Shown here piece by piece: positions 12,639 to 17,895 of a stretch of 29,060 nt of DNA. The notes beneath the pieces are model-generated. The model searched no databases and was not told the origin of the DNA. It saw nothing but the letters and a program-made list of their open reading frames with translations. Origin of the DNA: a virus; IMG/VR virus record IMGVR_UViG_3300032516_000134, positions 1 through 29,060 of that record; one strand, given 5' to 3'. The translations under genes and the position numbers were made by a program. Numbering within the stretch: position 1 is the first letter of the stretch; each line of letters begins with the position of its first letter.

Positions 12639-13229
12639 ATGCATAACAAACAAGATTTTTTAACTCAAATGCAAAAAGTACAAAAAATAGTTTTAGAAAA
12701 TTTAATGATACATGATGAAATGGCTAACTTCTTTAACTTTTTAAACCTACAAGGTTACAAAAGATGGCATGAAAACGAGCACTTGGAAAATATAGTTAAA
12801 AATAGATTAATAAATAGGTTTATAATTAGTAGAGGTTACTTGCCTTTAAGTGTTCAAAATACCGAACAATTTAGCGTAATACCCGCTGAATGGCACACGT
12901 CAAACATGACAGAAATTAGCGGAAATTATACTTTAGAAATGGTTAAACAATCTTTTAAAGATTATTTGGAACGTATGATTTTCACTAAAAATCTTACAGA
13001 AGAAATAGCAGTACACTTTAGTAAACACGGAGATTTAGCTACTTACAGATTTTTATGTGATATGGTAGAACATTTTGACAAAGATATTAAATATCTAACA
13101 AGATATCTTTCTTGCTTAAACAAAGCCGAAAGCGTAGACTATGTAATGGAAAAACAAGACAAGATGCATGATAAATTTAGAGACGATTTGAAGGATATTC
13201 TTGAACCTTTGATCGGTGTAAAATATTAA
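12639..13229 (+). CDS. Helical protein, possibly ferritin-like
   Basis: A 196-aa all-helical protein. Acidic/histidine clusters fall where ferritin-like bundles place metal ligands: LENLMIHDEMANFF (helix 1), HENEHLEN (helix 2), TEEIAVHF (helix 3) and DMVEHFDKDIKYL (helix 4). This is a pattern match only, without recognised family motifs. RBS is AAAGGAGGT. It is the last gene of the module; a promoter starts one base after its stop. Confidence 0.65.
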   Translation: MHNKQDFLTQMQKVQKIVLENLMIHDEMANFFNFLNLQGYKRWHENEHLENIVKNRLINRFIISRGYLPLSVQNTEQFSVIPAEWHTSNMTEISGNYTLEMVKQSFKDYLERMIFTKNLTEEIAVHFSKHGDLATYRFLCDMVEHFDKDIKYLTRYLSCLNKAESVDYVMEKQDKMHDKFRDDLKDILEPLIGVKY

Positions 13230-13230
13230 T

Positions 13231-13259
13231 TTGACATTATTTAAAATCTAGTATATGAT
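13231..13259 (+). promoter_or_regulatory. Sigma-A-type promoter
   Basis: TTGACA (13231-13236), 17-nt spacer, TATGAT (13254-13259). AATCTAG upstream of the -10 box and CTAGATT downstream form an inverted repeat around it, a possible operator. Confidence 0.8.
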
Positions 13260-13265
13260 GTATCT

Positions 13266-13399
13266 AGATTAAGTATCTTTATATAAATCTTAATCTATGT
13301 TATATTAAACTGCCCGTCACACCACGGGATTACATTTAGTTTTCGTTTTTCATCTTTAGAAACCTTTCCTCCTCATTTTTTGGGGGGGGTTTTGTTTTT
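13266..13399 (+). ncRNA. Candidate small RNA 1 with 16S-like hairpin
   Basis: A promoter at 13231 and a terminator at 13365-13399 define a transcript of about 135 nt with no convincing ORF. It contains a hairpin, CCCGT/ACGGG with loop CACACC (13313-13328). The surrounding 18 nt (13312-13329, GCCCGTCACACCACGGGA) read like the 5' side of 16S rRNA helix 44. The terminator stem's left arm, TTTCCTCC, resembles an anti-Shine-Dalgarno sequence. No RNA family recognised. Confidence 0.55.
13365..13399 (+). terminator. Terminator built from CCTCCTC and a G8 run
   Basis: CCTCCTC (13368-13374) pairs with GGGGGGG (13382-13388), including two G-U pairs, around an ATTTTTT loop. TTTTGTTTTT follows. The G8 run is slippage-prone. 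Confidence 0.7.
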
Positions 13400-13402
13400 A
13401 TG

Positions 13403-13431
13403 TTGACTATGTTTTCTATTTATGATATATT
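13403..13431 (+). promoter_or_regulatory. Sigma-A-type promoter
   Basis: TTGACT (13403-13408), 17-nt spacer, TATATT (13426-13431). It lies directly after the previous terminator and drives a second non-coding unit. Confidence 0.65.
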
Positions 13432-13437
13432 AACTTT

Positions 13438-13564
13438 GTCCTGTTAACATGATTATCAAAATCGTAAAACAATAGGACTTTTGACGCCTCTTCGCAATGC
13501 GTACCAGCAAAAGACATATTAAAAAAAAGTGGTTGTTTCCGTTTTGGAAACAACCACTTTTTTT
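13438..13564 (+). ncRNA. Candidate small RNA 2
   Basis: A transcript of about 125 nt is bounded by the 13403 promoter and the 13522-13564 terminator. GTCCTGTT (13438-13445) can pair with AATAGGAC (13471-13478), and ACGC (13484-13487) with GCGT (13499-13502). No ORF with an RBS is present. AAAATCGTAAAAC (near 13460) also occurs near 11670. Family unknown. Confidence 0.5.
13522..13564 (+). terminator. Very strong intrinsic terminator, likely bidirectional
   Basis: GTGGTTGTTTCC (13529-13540) pairs perfectly with GGAAACAACCAC (13546-13557) around a 5-nt loop. A-run and T-run extensions give 19 base pairs in all. It isolates the early operon from the upstream modules. Confidence 0.92.
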
Positions 13565-13592
13565 ATTTTAAAAGACTATTTACGCAAAAAGG

Positions 13593-13621
13593 TTTACAAA
13601 TGTTAATTATTGTTATACAAT
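13593..13621 (+). promoter_or_regulatory. Probable early promoter
   Basis: TTTACA (13593-13598), 17-nt spacer and TACAAT (13616-13621), ending about 20 bp before the excisionase-like gene. Confidence 0.65.
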
Positions 13622-13640
13622 TAATTTAGGAGGTGTTAAA

Positions 13641-13805
13641 TTGGAAAAATTGTTAACGATAAAAGAAGTGTCTGAAATATTTAGAAAGACGCCAAAGACC
13701 ATATATTTATGGATAAAAGAGGACAAAATAAAAGCTGTAAGGATAGGTAGTCAATCTTATTTAATAAAAGAAAGTGAAGTTAACAGGATATTGAAAGGAG
13801 AGTAG
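13641..13805 (+). CDS. Excisionase-like HTH protein (MerR/AlpA type)
   Basis: A 54-aa protein starting at TTG 13641 behind a perfect AGGAGGTG. The sequence LLTIKEVSEIFRKTPKTIYL, then WIKEDKIKAVRIGSQSYLIK and ESEVNRIL, is the classic winged-helix excisionase domain (HTH_17): HTH at about residues 6-25 and a wing at 30-42. Such proteins act as directionality factors or as regulators. No integrase gene is in the window, so the regulator role is as likely. Too short for a 60-aa ORF cut-off. Confidence 0.8.
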   Translation: MEKLLTIKEVSEIFRKTPKTIYLWIKEDKIKAVRIGSQSYLIKESEVNRILKGE

Positions 13806-13806
13806 T

Positions 13807-14027
13807 ATGGGCATAGTTAGGGTTAATAAAATAACTGGTTTCACAATTCTTGAAGAAAAAAAGAATTAGAAAGAAAGCTAGAGAAATTTAAAAGGTATTC
13901 GCTGGTTGATGAGAAATTTTCATCTTCAACATTTGAAAATTGGAAAATAATAGAGGTTTACTGTTACATGGCAAGTGGTTTGGAATGGATTTTAGGGGGG
14001 GGTAAATATGAAATGGCTAAAAGATGA
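13807..14027 (+). pseudogene. Frameshifted, truncated DnaC-like helicase-loader remnant
   Basis: ATG 13807 opens MGIVRVNKITGFTILEEKKN and stops at 13869. The -1 frame continues as KELERKLEKFKRYSLVDEKF, then SSSTFENW, which resembles the N-terminus of phage DnaC-like AAA+ loaders. It then runs into unrelated sequence and stops at 14027, without any P-loop. The frames meet at A AAA AAG (13857-13863), the strongest bacterial -1 slippery heptamer. Because the ATPase part is missing, a decayed gene is more likely than functional frameshifting. GAAAGGAGAGT is the RBS. Confidence 0.6.
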
Positions 14028-14217
14028 AAAAGAAAGAGAAGGGTTTATAAAAAATAAAGATAAAGTTATAAAAGAAAGAATTTGTGAAAAATACTTTTTC
14101 TGTTCAAAAAATGGGAAGGTTTGCGACATAAACGGCAATTTGCAGGATGAAAATAATGATTATGATGGGTGTGACACAAGACCTATTTATGATTATAATG
14201 CAAAGCGGATAAAATGA
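14008..14217 (+). CDS. Hypothetical Cys-containing protein
   Basis: A 69-aa charged protein with Cys at about residues 26, 32, 39 and 55 (ICEKYFFC ... GKVCD ... GCDTRP), which could bind a metal. The RBS is a G8 run 5 nt before the ATG, so the copy number of G may tune initiation. Overlaps the DnaC remnant. Not recognised. Confidence 0.55.
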   Translation: MKWLKDEKEREGFIKNKDKVIKERICEKYFFCSKNGKVCDINGNLQDENNDYDGCDTRPIYDYNAKRIK

Positions 14218-14529
14218 ATAAAAATCTATATTTGCATCTTATTTGAGAATATATAAGAGCTAAAAAAGCAAATATAAAGAAAAGAGATGGAAGAATTTAT
14301 AAGGAAAGCCATAAAAGAGGAAATTAAAAAGGAGAAATTAATACAAGTGAACTTTTTCAGGACTTAAATTTATATCAAAATTAACTCTAAGCATAAAATT
14401 AACGTGTTTAAGATGCGTCACAGTACTTAGGCTTATAAATGTTAGCTTAAGTATTTAAAGTGAGTTTTAAGTATTAAATTTGAAAGATAAAAATAAAATG
14501 ATGATAACTAAAATGGGAGCTGTTTGAAA
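14218..14529 (+). other. Intergenic region without a convincing gene
   Basis: These 312 bases hold one doubtful 26-codon ORF (14287-14367, MEEFIRKAIKEEIKKEK...) with only a weak GAG next to its ATG. The rest contains AAGTATT-type short repeats around 14450-14480 and several stops in all frames. It looks like decayed coding sequence. Confidence 0.5.
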
Positions 14530-14751
14530 ATGGCAGAAATAACACACAACATAATACATGCATGCGGGACTATAGCGGAAAGTATGAACGGATGGACAAA
14601 AGAATTAAACTTAATTAGCTGGAACAGCAAAGAGCCAAAATATGATATACGTATATGGTCACCTGATCACGCTAAGATGGGAAAAGGTATTGCACTCTCA
14701 AAAGATGAGATTTTAAAATTAGCGGAGCTAATAAAAGACATCGAAATTTAA
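14530..14751 (+). CDS. ydbC: YdbC-like PC4/p15 ssDNA-binding protein
   Basis: A 73-aa protein. WTKELNLISWNSKEPKYDIR, then IWSPDHAKMGKGIALSKDEI is the hallmark of the bacterial PC4-like (transcriptional coactivator p15, YdbC) family. Members form dimers that bind single-stranded DNA with a curved beta-sheet; the C-terminal helix (EILKLAELIKDI) makes the dimer. In phages they may aid replication or transcription. The ATG at 14530 has GGAG 10 nt upstream; an in-frame TTG at 14524 is closer to it and would add two residues. Confidence 0.85.
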   Translation: MAEITHNIIHACGTIAESMNGWTKELNLISWNSKEPKYDIRIWSPDHAKMGKGIALSKDEILKLAELIKDIEI

Positions 14752-14814
14752 AAATACCAAGTATTAATATTTGTAGTCCTTTTTTAATTAAAAAAAAGCT
14801 GTTGATAAAAAGTA

Positions 14815-14843
14815 TTGACACTTGCTAGTAAGTGTTTTATGCT
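14815..14843 (+). promoter_or_regulatory. Promoter with near-palindromic operator
   Basis: TTGACA (14815-14820), 17-nt spacer, TATGCT (14838-14843). ACACTTGCTAGTAAGTGT (14818-14835) is a palindrome with a single mismatched pair and spans the spacer. A closely related site lies at 15136-15153. The upstream GTTGATAAAAAGTAT is also shared by both promoters. Confidence 0.85.
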
Positions 14844-14891
14844 ATGTATATAGTTAAAAAATAAATTGTATTAAAAAATAAGGAGAATTAA

Positions 14892-15092
14892 ATGGCAGAA
14901 AAAGAAAAATTTGATAAAGCGAAATATAACTCGGAATTTATCAAGGTTTATAGGCAAAACTCAATACAAAAGGTTATGTATTTTAAAAATGATGACCCCT
15001 TAATGGAATATGTCAAAAGTTTGCCCAAGCGAAGTTTTAACGAATATGTAAGAGGCTTAATACGAAGCGATATGGAGCTTAAAAATAAATAA
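14892..15092 (+). CDS. Probable ribbon-helix-helix regulator
   Basis: A 66-aa basic protein beginning MAEKEKFDKAKYNSEFIKVY, as in small phage Arc-like proteins. A strand segment (NSIQKVMYF) and two helices (PLMEYVKSL, SFNEYVRGLIRSDME) follow, consistent with RHH. It is placed between two promoters with the same operator (14818-14835, 15136-15153), so it probably represses both. The gene at 8221 has a similar plan and similar operator-adjacent position. Confidence 0.62.
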   Translation: MAEKEKFDKAKYNSEFIKVYRQNSIQKVMYFKNDDPLMEYVKSLPKRSFNEYVRGLIRSDMELKNK

Positions 15093-15132
15093 ATCTGTTG
15101 ATAACTTGTGAAGAATTGTTGATAAAAAAGTA

Positions 15133-15161
15133 TTGACATTTACAAGTAAGCGTAGTATAAT
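15133..15161 (+). promoter_or_regulatory. Consensus promoter with related operator
   Basis: TTGACA (15133-15138), 17-nt spacer and TATAAT (15156-15161). Bases 15136-15153 match the 14818-14835 operator at 14 of 18 positions, including AGTAAG. It drives the RecU operon. Confidence 0.88.
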
Positions 15162-15193
15162 ATATATATGTTAAAGTAAGAGAGGTGATTAAA

Positions 15194-15358
15194 ATAATTA
15201 AAAATTAATATTTTAATGCTATAAAGTTTCTACCTTTGCTAATTATAATTGTGCTGTTATACGGACAATACACGGTTTTAGCAACAGGATTTGCTTTAGG
15301 CTTAATGCTTAATGCTTAATGCTTAATGCTGGGAAACCTTAATCAAAAAAGGAGTTAA
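15194..15358 (+). pseudogene. Disrupted small membrane-protein gene
   Basis: After a good RBS (AGAGGTGAT) the expected start is ATA, followed three codons later by TAA (15206). The frame then continues as YFNAIKFLPLLIIIVLLYGQ YTVLATGFALGLML, a single membrane helix. It stops again inside a 7-bp repeat array (15301-15328). Removing three of the four repeat units (21 bp) restores GLMLGNLNQKRS up to TAA 15358. The two lesions make it a pseudogene now. Confidence 0.6.
15301..15328 (+). repeat. 7-bp tandem repeat CTTAATG x4
   Basis: Four perfect copies of CTTAATG followed by CTGGGAAACC. With one copy the membrane-protein frame stays open; with four it stops. This is a slippage-prone array. Confidence 0.95.
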
Positions 15359-15360
15359 AT

Positions 15361-15891
15361 ATGAGTTATTGTAGTTCTAGGGGGTTGCATGGTAGTACTT
15401 TTGAAGAAATGATAAATATAACAAATGAAAAATATAATAATAAAAATCTAGCAATTATACAAAAAGTACCAACGCCAATAAAACCTATCAAACTAGATAA
15501 TACAACAAGTACTATAACACTTGCATATTTTGAACAAAAAAGTACTGTAGACTACATAGGAGTAGTACAAGGGGTAGCTATTTGTTTTGATGCAAAAGAA
15601 ACTTCGCAAAAAAGTTTTCCACTTAAAAATGTACATCAACATCAAATAGATTTTATGGAAAAACATGAATACCAAAAAGGCATTGCATTTTTGTTAGTTA
15701 GATTTTCGTTGAGGGATGAAATTTATTGTTTACCTTTTAAAAAACTTAAAGAATATTGGGAAAATGTGAGTGAGGGAGGAAGAAAATCTATACCCTACGA
15801 GGAGTTTAGGAAAGAATTATTAATTAAAAATAAAGATGGGTTTATAGTTCACTATTTAGAAGCTATAAATATTATGTTGGAAGAAATGTAA
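15361..15891 (+). CDS. recU: RecU-like Holliday-junction resolvase
   Basis: A 176-aa protein. The RecU pattern is clear: SSRGLHGSTFEEMINITN, IIQKVPTPI, FEQKSTVDYIGVVQG, then ICFDAKETSQKSFPLKNVHQ and GIAFLLVRF. By alignment to B. subtilis RecU, the metal ligands correspond to Asp64, Asp77 and Lys79. Asp77 replaces the usual Glu of FEAKET, a conservative change. RecU cuts Holliday junctions with Mg2+, here probably to resolve replication and recombination intermediates before packaging. AGGAGT is the RBS. It sits with ERF annealase in the recombination module. Confidence 0.9.
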   Translation: MSYCSSRGLHGSTFEEMINITNEKYNNKNLAIIQKVPTPIKPIKLDNTTSTITLAYFEQKSTVDYIGVVQGVAICFDAKETSQKSFPLKNVHQHQIDFMEKHEYQKGIAFLLVRFSLRDEIYCLPFKKLKEYWENVSEGGRKSIPYEEFRKELLIKNKDGFIVHYLEAINIMLEEM

Positions 15892-15912
15892 TAGTTTATT
15901 AATCTTTTTTAA

Positions 15913-16035
15913 AAAAGTCGCAAAGTTATAAAAAATTATTATCAAGATAAAGATAGTGGTGATTGGAGGTTGGGGTTTTTTCCATTAGACAATCAAATAT
16001 TAAATGAGATTTTAGATGATTTAGATGTAAACTAA
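15913..16035 (+). pseudogene. Gene fragment lacking a start
   Basis: An open frame of 40 codons (ends KDSGDWRLGFFPLDNQILNE, then ILDDLDVN) has no start codon or RBS and follows a stop. The protein-like sequence suggests the 3' end of a deleted gene. The following bases to 16161 hold only short A-rich frames. Confidence 0.4.
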
Positions 16036-16161
16036 TAACAGAAATAACAGAAGATAAAATTTATAAAATAACAAACGAAATAACCAAATAATGTATCTAT
16101 TAAGTTTTGCAAAAAAATAATATATGAAATAGAAAAAATAATAGAAGATAGGAGCAAAGTG

Positions 16162-16302
16162 ATGATTAATAGGTTAAATGAGTTAAATGACATAGATTTT
16201 TTAAAAAGTCTAACTGTAGAAAACTGTTTTAATTTGCACAATCAACAATATATTATCTTTTTTAAAAATGGCAAAGCTTATAAAATAGAAAGCGGGATAT
16301 AA
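16162..16302 (+). CDS. 46-aa hypothetical protein
   Basis: MINRLNELNDIDFLKSLTVE ... IIFFKNGKAYKIESGI, with AGGAG 7 nt before the ATG. It looks like a small alpha/beta protein and is not recognised. In-frame sequence before the ATG is open but without an RBS. Confidence 0.55.
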   Translation: MINRLNELNDIDFLKSLTVENCFNLHNQQYIIFFKNGKAYKIESGI

Positions 16303-16398
16303 TTTTTCCAAAATATAACTTGTGCAACAGATTATACTTTTAGCAAACAAAATAAAATTGAGACATTGAAAGGTTAATAAAATTTATCAGGAATGTAA

Positions 16399-16527
16399 AT
16401 TAAATGTTGCTACTGCAATCAAAAAAACAATATATTATTAAAAACAAAAGATAAGTTTATTTGTACAAAATGCAATAAAATAAATTATATTGAAAAAGAA
16501 TTTATTTATACAGCAACACCATTTTAA
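16399..16527 (+). CDS. Zinc-ribbon microprotein with apparent ATT start
   Basis: A 42-aa protein, IKCCYCNQKNNI ... FICTKCNKINYIEKE, with two CxxC knuckles 17 residues apart, as in Com-like zinc fingers. AGGA precedes ATT 16399 by 6 nt. The only ATG nearby (16393) is followed at once by TAA, and no ATG, GTG or TTG lies upstream of the first knuckle. So either ATT is the start or a start codon has been lost. Confidence 0.5.
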   Translation: MKCCYCNQKNNILLKTKDKFICTKCNKINYIEKEFIYTATPF

Positions 16528-16552
16528 AAAACGAAAGTGTATAGGCACAAAA

Positions 16553-16585
16553 AAACTACATATTACAACTAGTAATATGTAGTTT
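16553..16585 (-). terminator. Hairpin oriented as a minus-strand terminator
   Basis: AAACTACATATTAC (16553-16566) pairs perfectly with GTAATATGTAGTTT (16572-16585), loop AACTA. A-run on its left side gives a TTTTTTT tail only on the minus strand. No minus-strand gene is evident, so it may block antisense transcription or work in both directions. Confidence 0.65.
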
Positions 16586-16623
16586 AAAACATAAAAATAT
16601 ATAAGGAATATAAGGGGGAGCGT

Positions 16624-16800
16624 ATGTTTAGTAAAGATTACGAGAAACAAATCATAGATACACAATTGAAGCTATTATCTAATTGGAATAATGAAAATAT
16701 TGATAAACATCCTGAACAAGTTAGGCTAAATACTGAAACAATTTGTATGTTAATTAATCAAATACACGTTATATATGATTATTATAAAAGTTCAAATTAA
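16624..16800 (+). CDS. 58-aa helical hypothetical protein
   Basis: MFSKDYEKQIIDTQLKLLSN ... TICMLINQIHVIYDYYKSS. Strong RBS AAGGGGGAG. Probably two helices, no domain recognised. Similar small proteins are common between phage recombination genes. Confidence 0.6.
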   Translation: MFSKDYEKQIIDTQLKLLSNWNNENIDKHPEQVRLNTETICMLINQIHVIYDYYKSSN

Positions 16801-16853
16801 AGTTTAACCATATAAATTTTGATAGTTAGGATTAGAAAGATGAGGTTTCTTTT

Positions 16854-16919
16854 ATGATAAAAATTAAAAAGATGTACTGTAAAAAATGTGGTCAGCTTAT
16901 AGTAAGTGATACCAAATAA
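16854..16919 (+). CDS. 21-aa zinc-knuckle microprotein or remnant
   Basis: MIKIKKMYCKKCGQLIVSDT K, with a single CxxCG knuckle. GAGG lies 8 nt before the ATG. It looks like the N-terminal half of a zinc ribbon and could be truncated by the TAA at 16917. Confidence 0.4.
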   Translation: MIKIKKMYCKKCGQLIVSDTK

Positions 16920-16933
16920 TAGGGGTGTATATT

Positions 16934-17137
16934 ATGTGTGAAGAGTGTTATCAATCAACATGCCCAAGCATGTGTCCAAATGCAGAAGACGATAAACCAA
17001 TACTTGAGTGTAAGCTGTGCATGCATGGAATTTTTGCAAATGAAGATTATTATAATGACGGAGATAGTGACTACTGCGAAGATTGTTGGAACGAGTACGT
17101 AGGTGTAGAGTTTAAAAGAACAGCTAATGTAGGTTAG
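16934..17137 (+). CDS. Cys-rich double zinc-ribbon protein
   Basis: A 67-aa acidic protein with four cysteine pairs: CEEC, CPSMC, CKLC and CEDC. The arrangement (CxxC...CPSxCPN...CxxC...YCEDCW) is of the LIM/double-ribbon kind seen in small phage proteins. ATG 16934 follows AGGGG by 8 nt and is preferred over GTG 16925. Likely binds two zinc ions; role unknown. Confidence 0.7.
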   Translation: MCEECYQSTCPSMCPNAEDDKPILECKLCMHGIFANEDYYNDGDSDYCEDCWNEYVGVEFKRTANVG

Positions 17138-17149
17138 GGGGGTAGAAAT

Positions 17150-17248
17150 ATGAACATATTGCATTGTGGAAAAAGTCAGAAAGTACCAAAAAATATAGAC
17201 AAAGATATTGTTTGTAAAGTTTGTAATCAAGTGTTGATAAAAGTTTAA
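17150..17248 (+). CDS. 32-aa zinc-ribbon-like microprotein
   Basis: MNILHCGKSQKVPKNIDKDI VCKVCNQVLIKV. One CxxC pair and a degenerate first knuckle (HCGK, where relatives would have two Cys). RBS AGGGGGG. Third zinc-ribbon ORF in a row. Confidence 0.5.
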   Translation: MNILHCGKSQKVPKNIDKDIVCKVCNQVLIKV

Positions 17249-17266
17249 TATTATAGAGGTGAAGAC

Positions 17267-17860
17267 ATGAGTATATACAATAAGCTTAATAAAATACAAA
17301 CGGGACTAAAGTGCAATAAATCACAGTTCAACTCATTTGGTAAGTATAGTTATAGAAACTGTGAAGACATATTAGAGGCGTTAAAACCACTTTTGAGTAC
17401 ACATAAGTGTGTAGTTAAAATAAGTGATGAATTGGAGCTTGTAGGAGAAAGATACTATATTAAGGCTACAGCTACAATTATAGACGTGGAAACATCGGAA
17501 AAAGAAGAGAGTACTGCCTTTGCAAGAGAAGAAGAAAATAAAAAAGGTATGGACAGCTCACAACTTACAGGTAGCACAAGTTCTTACGCTAGAAAATATG
17601 CTTTAAATGGTTTGTTTATGATTGATGACAATAAAGATGCAGATAGTCGAAATAATGATATTAAGGAAAAAGTAAATAACAATAAACAAGTTATATCAGA
17701 GGCACAAATTAAAAGGTTGTACGCTATAGGTAAAAGTAAAAATAAAACACCAGATGATATAAAAAAGGTAATTGAAAAAGATTTTAAAAAGCAAGAGACA
17801 ATAGATTTAACTAAAGAAGAGTACGACGCAATTTGTAGCAGATTAGAAGCATTAGCTTAA
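17267..17860 (+). CDS. erf: ERF-family single-strand annealing protein
   Basis: A 197-aa protein. MSIYNKLNKIQTGLKCNKSQ FNSFGKYSYRNCEDILEALK is the ERF start, and GSTSSYARKYALNGLFMIDD, then NKDAD is its signature (about residues 104-128). ERF proteins bind ssDNA as rings and anneal homologous strands during phage recombination. The C-terminal 70 residues (ISEAQIKRLYAIGKSKNKTP) form a helical domain common in phage annealases. RBS is GAGGTG. Works with RecU in this module; no exonuclease partner is seen in the window. Confidence 0.9.
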   Translation: MSIYNKLNKIQTGLKCNKSQFNSFGKYSYRNCEDILEALKPLLSTHKCVVKISDELELVGERYYIKATATIIDVETSEKEESTAFAREEENKKGMDSSQLTGSTSSYARKYALNGLFMIDDNKDADSRNNDIKEKVNNNKQVISEAQIKRLYAIGKSKNKTPDDIKKVIEKDFKKQETIDLTKEEYDAICSRLEALA

Positions 17861-17895
17861 AACTGATATTTTTAAAGAATAAGGGGGTGTTTAAA

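Noticed and set aside
13312-13329. A real 16S rRNA gene fragment
   Set aside because: Only 18 nt match; neighbouring 16S sequence is absent on both sides.
13641-13805. Evidence for lysogeny from the excisionase-like gene
   Set aside because: No integrase or attachment site is visible, and such HTH proteins can be plain regulators.
16955-17299. 114-codon minus-strand ORF
   Set aside because: Antisense to two plus-strand genes with good RBSs; the hydrophobic residues arise from A-rich plus-strand codons.
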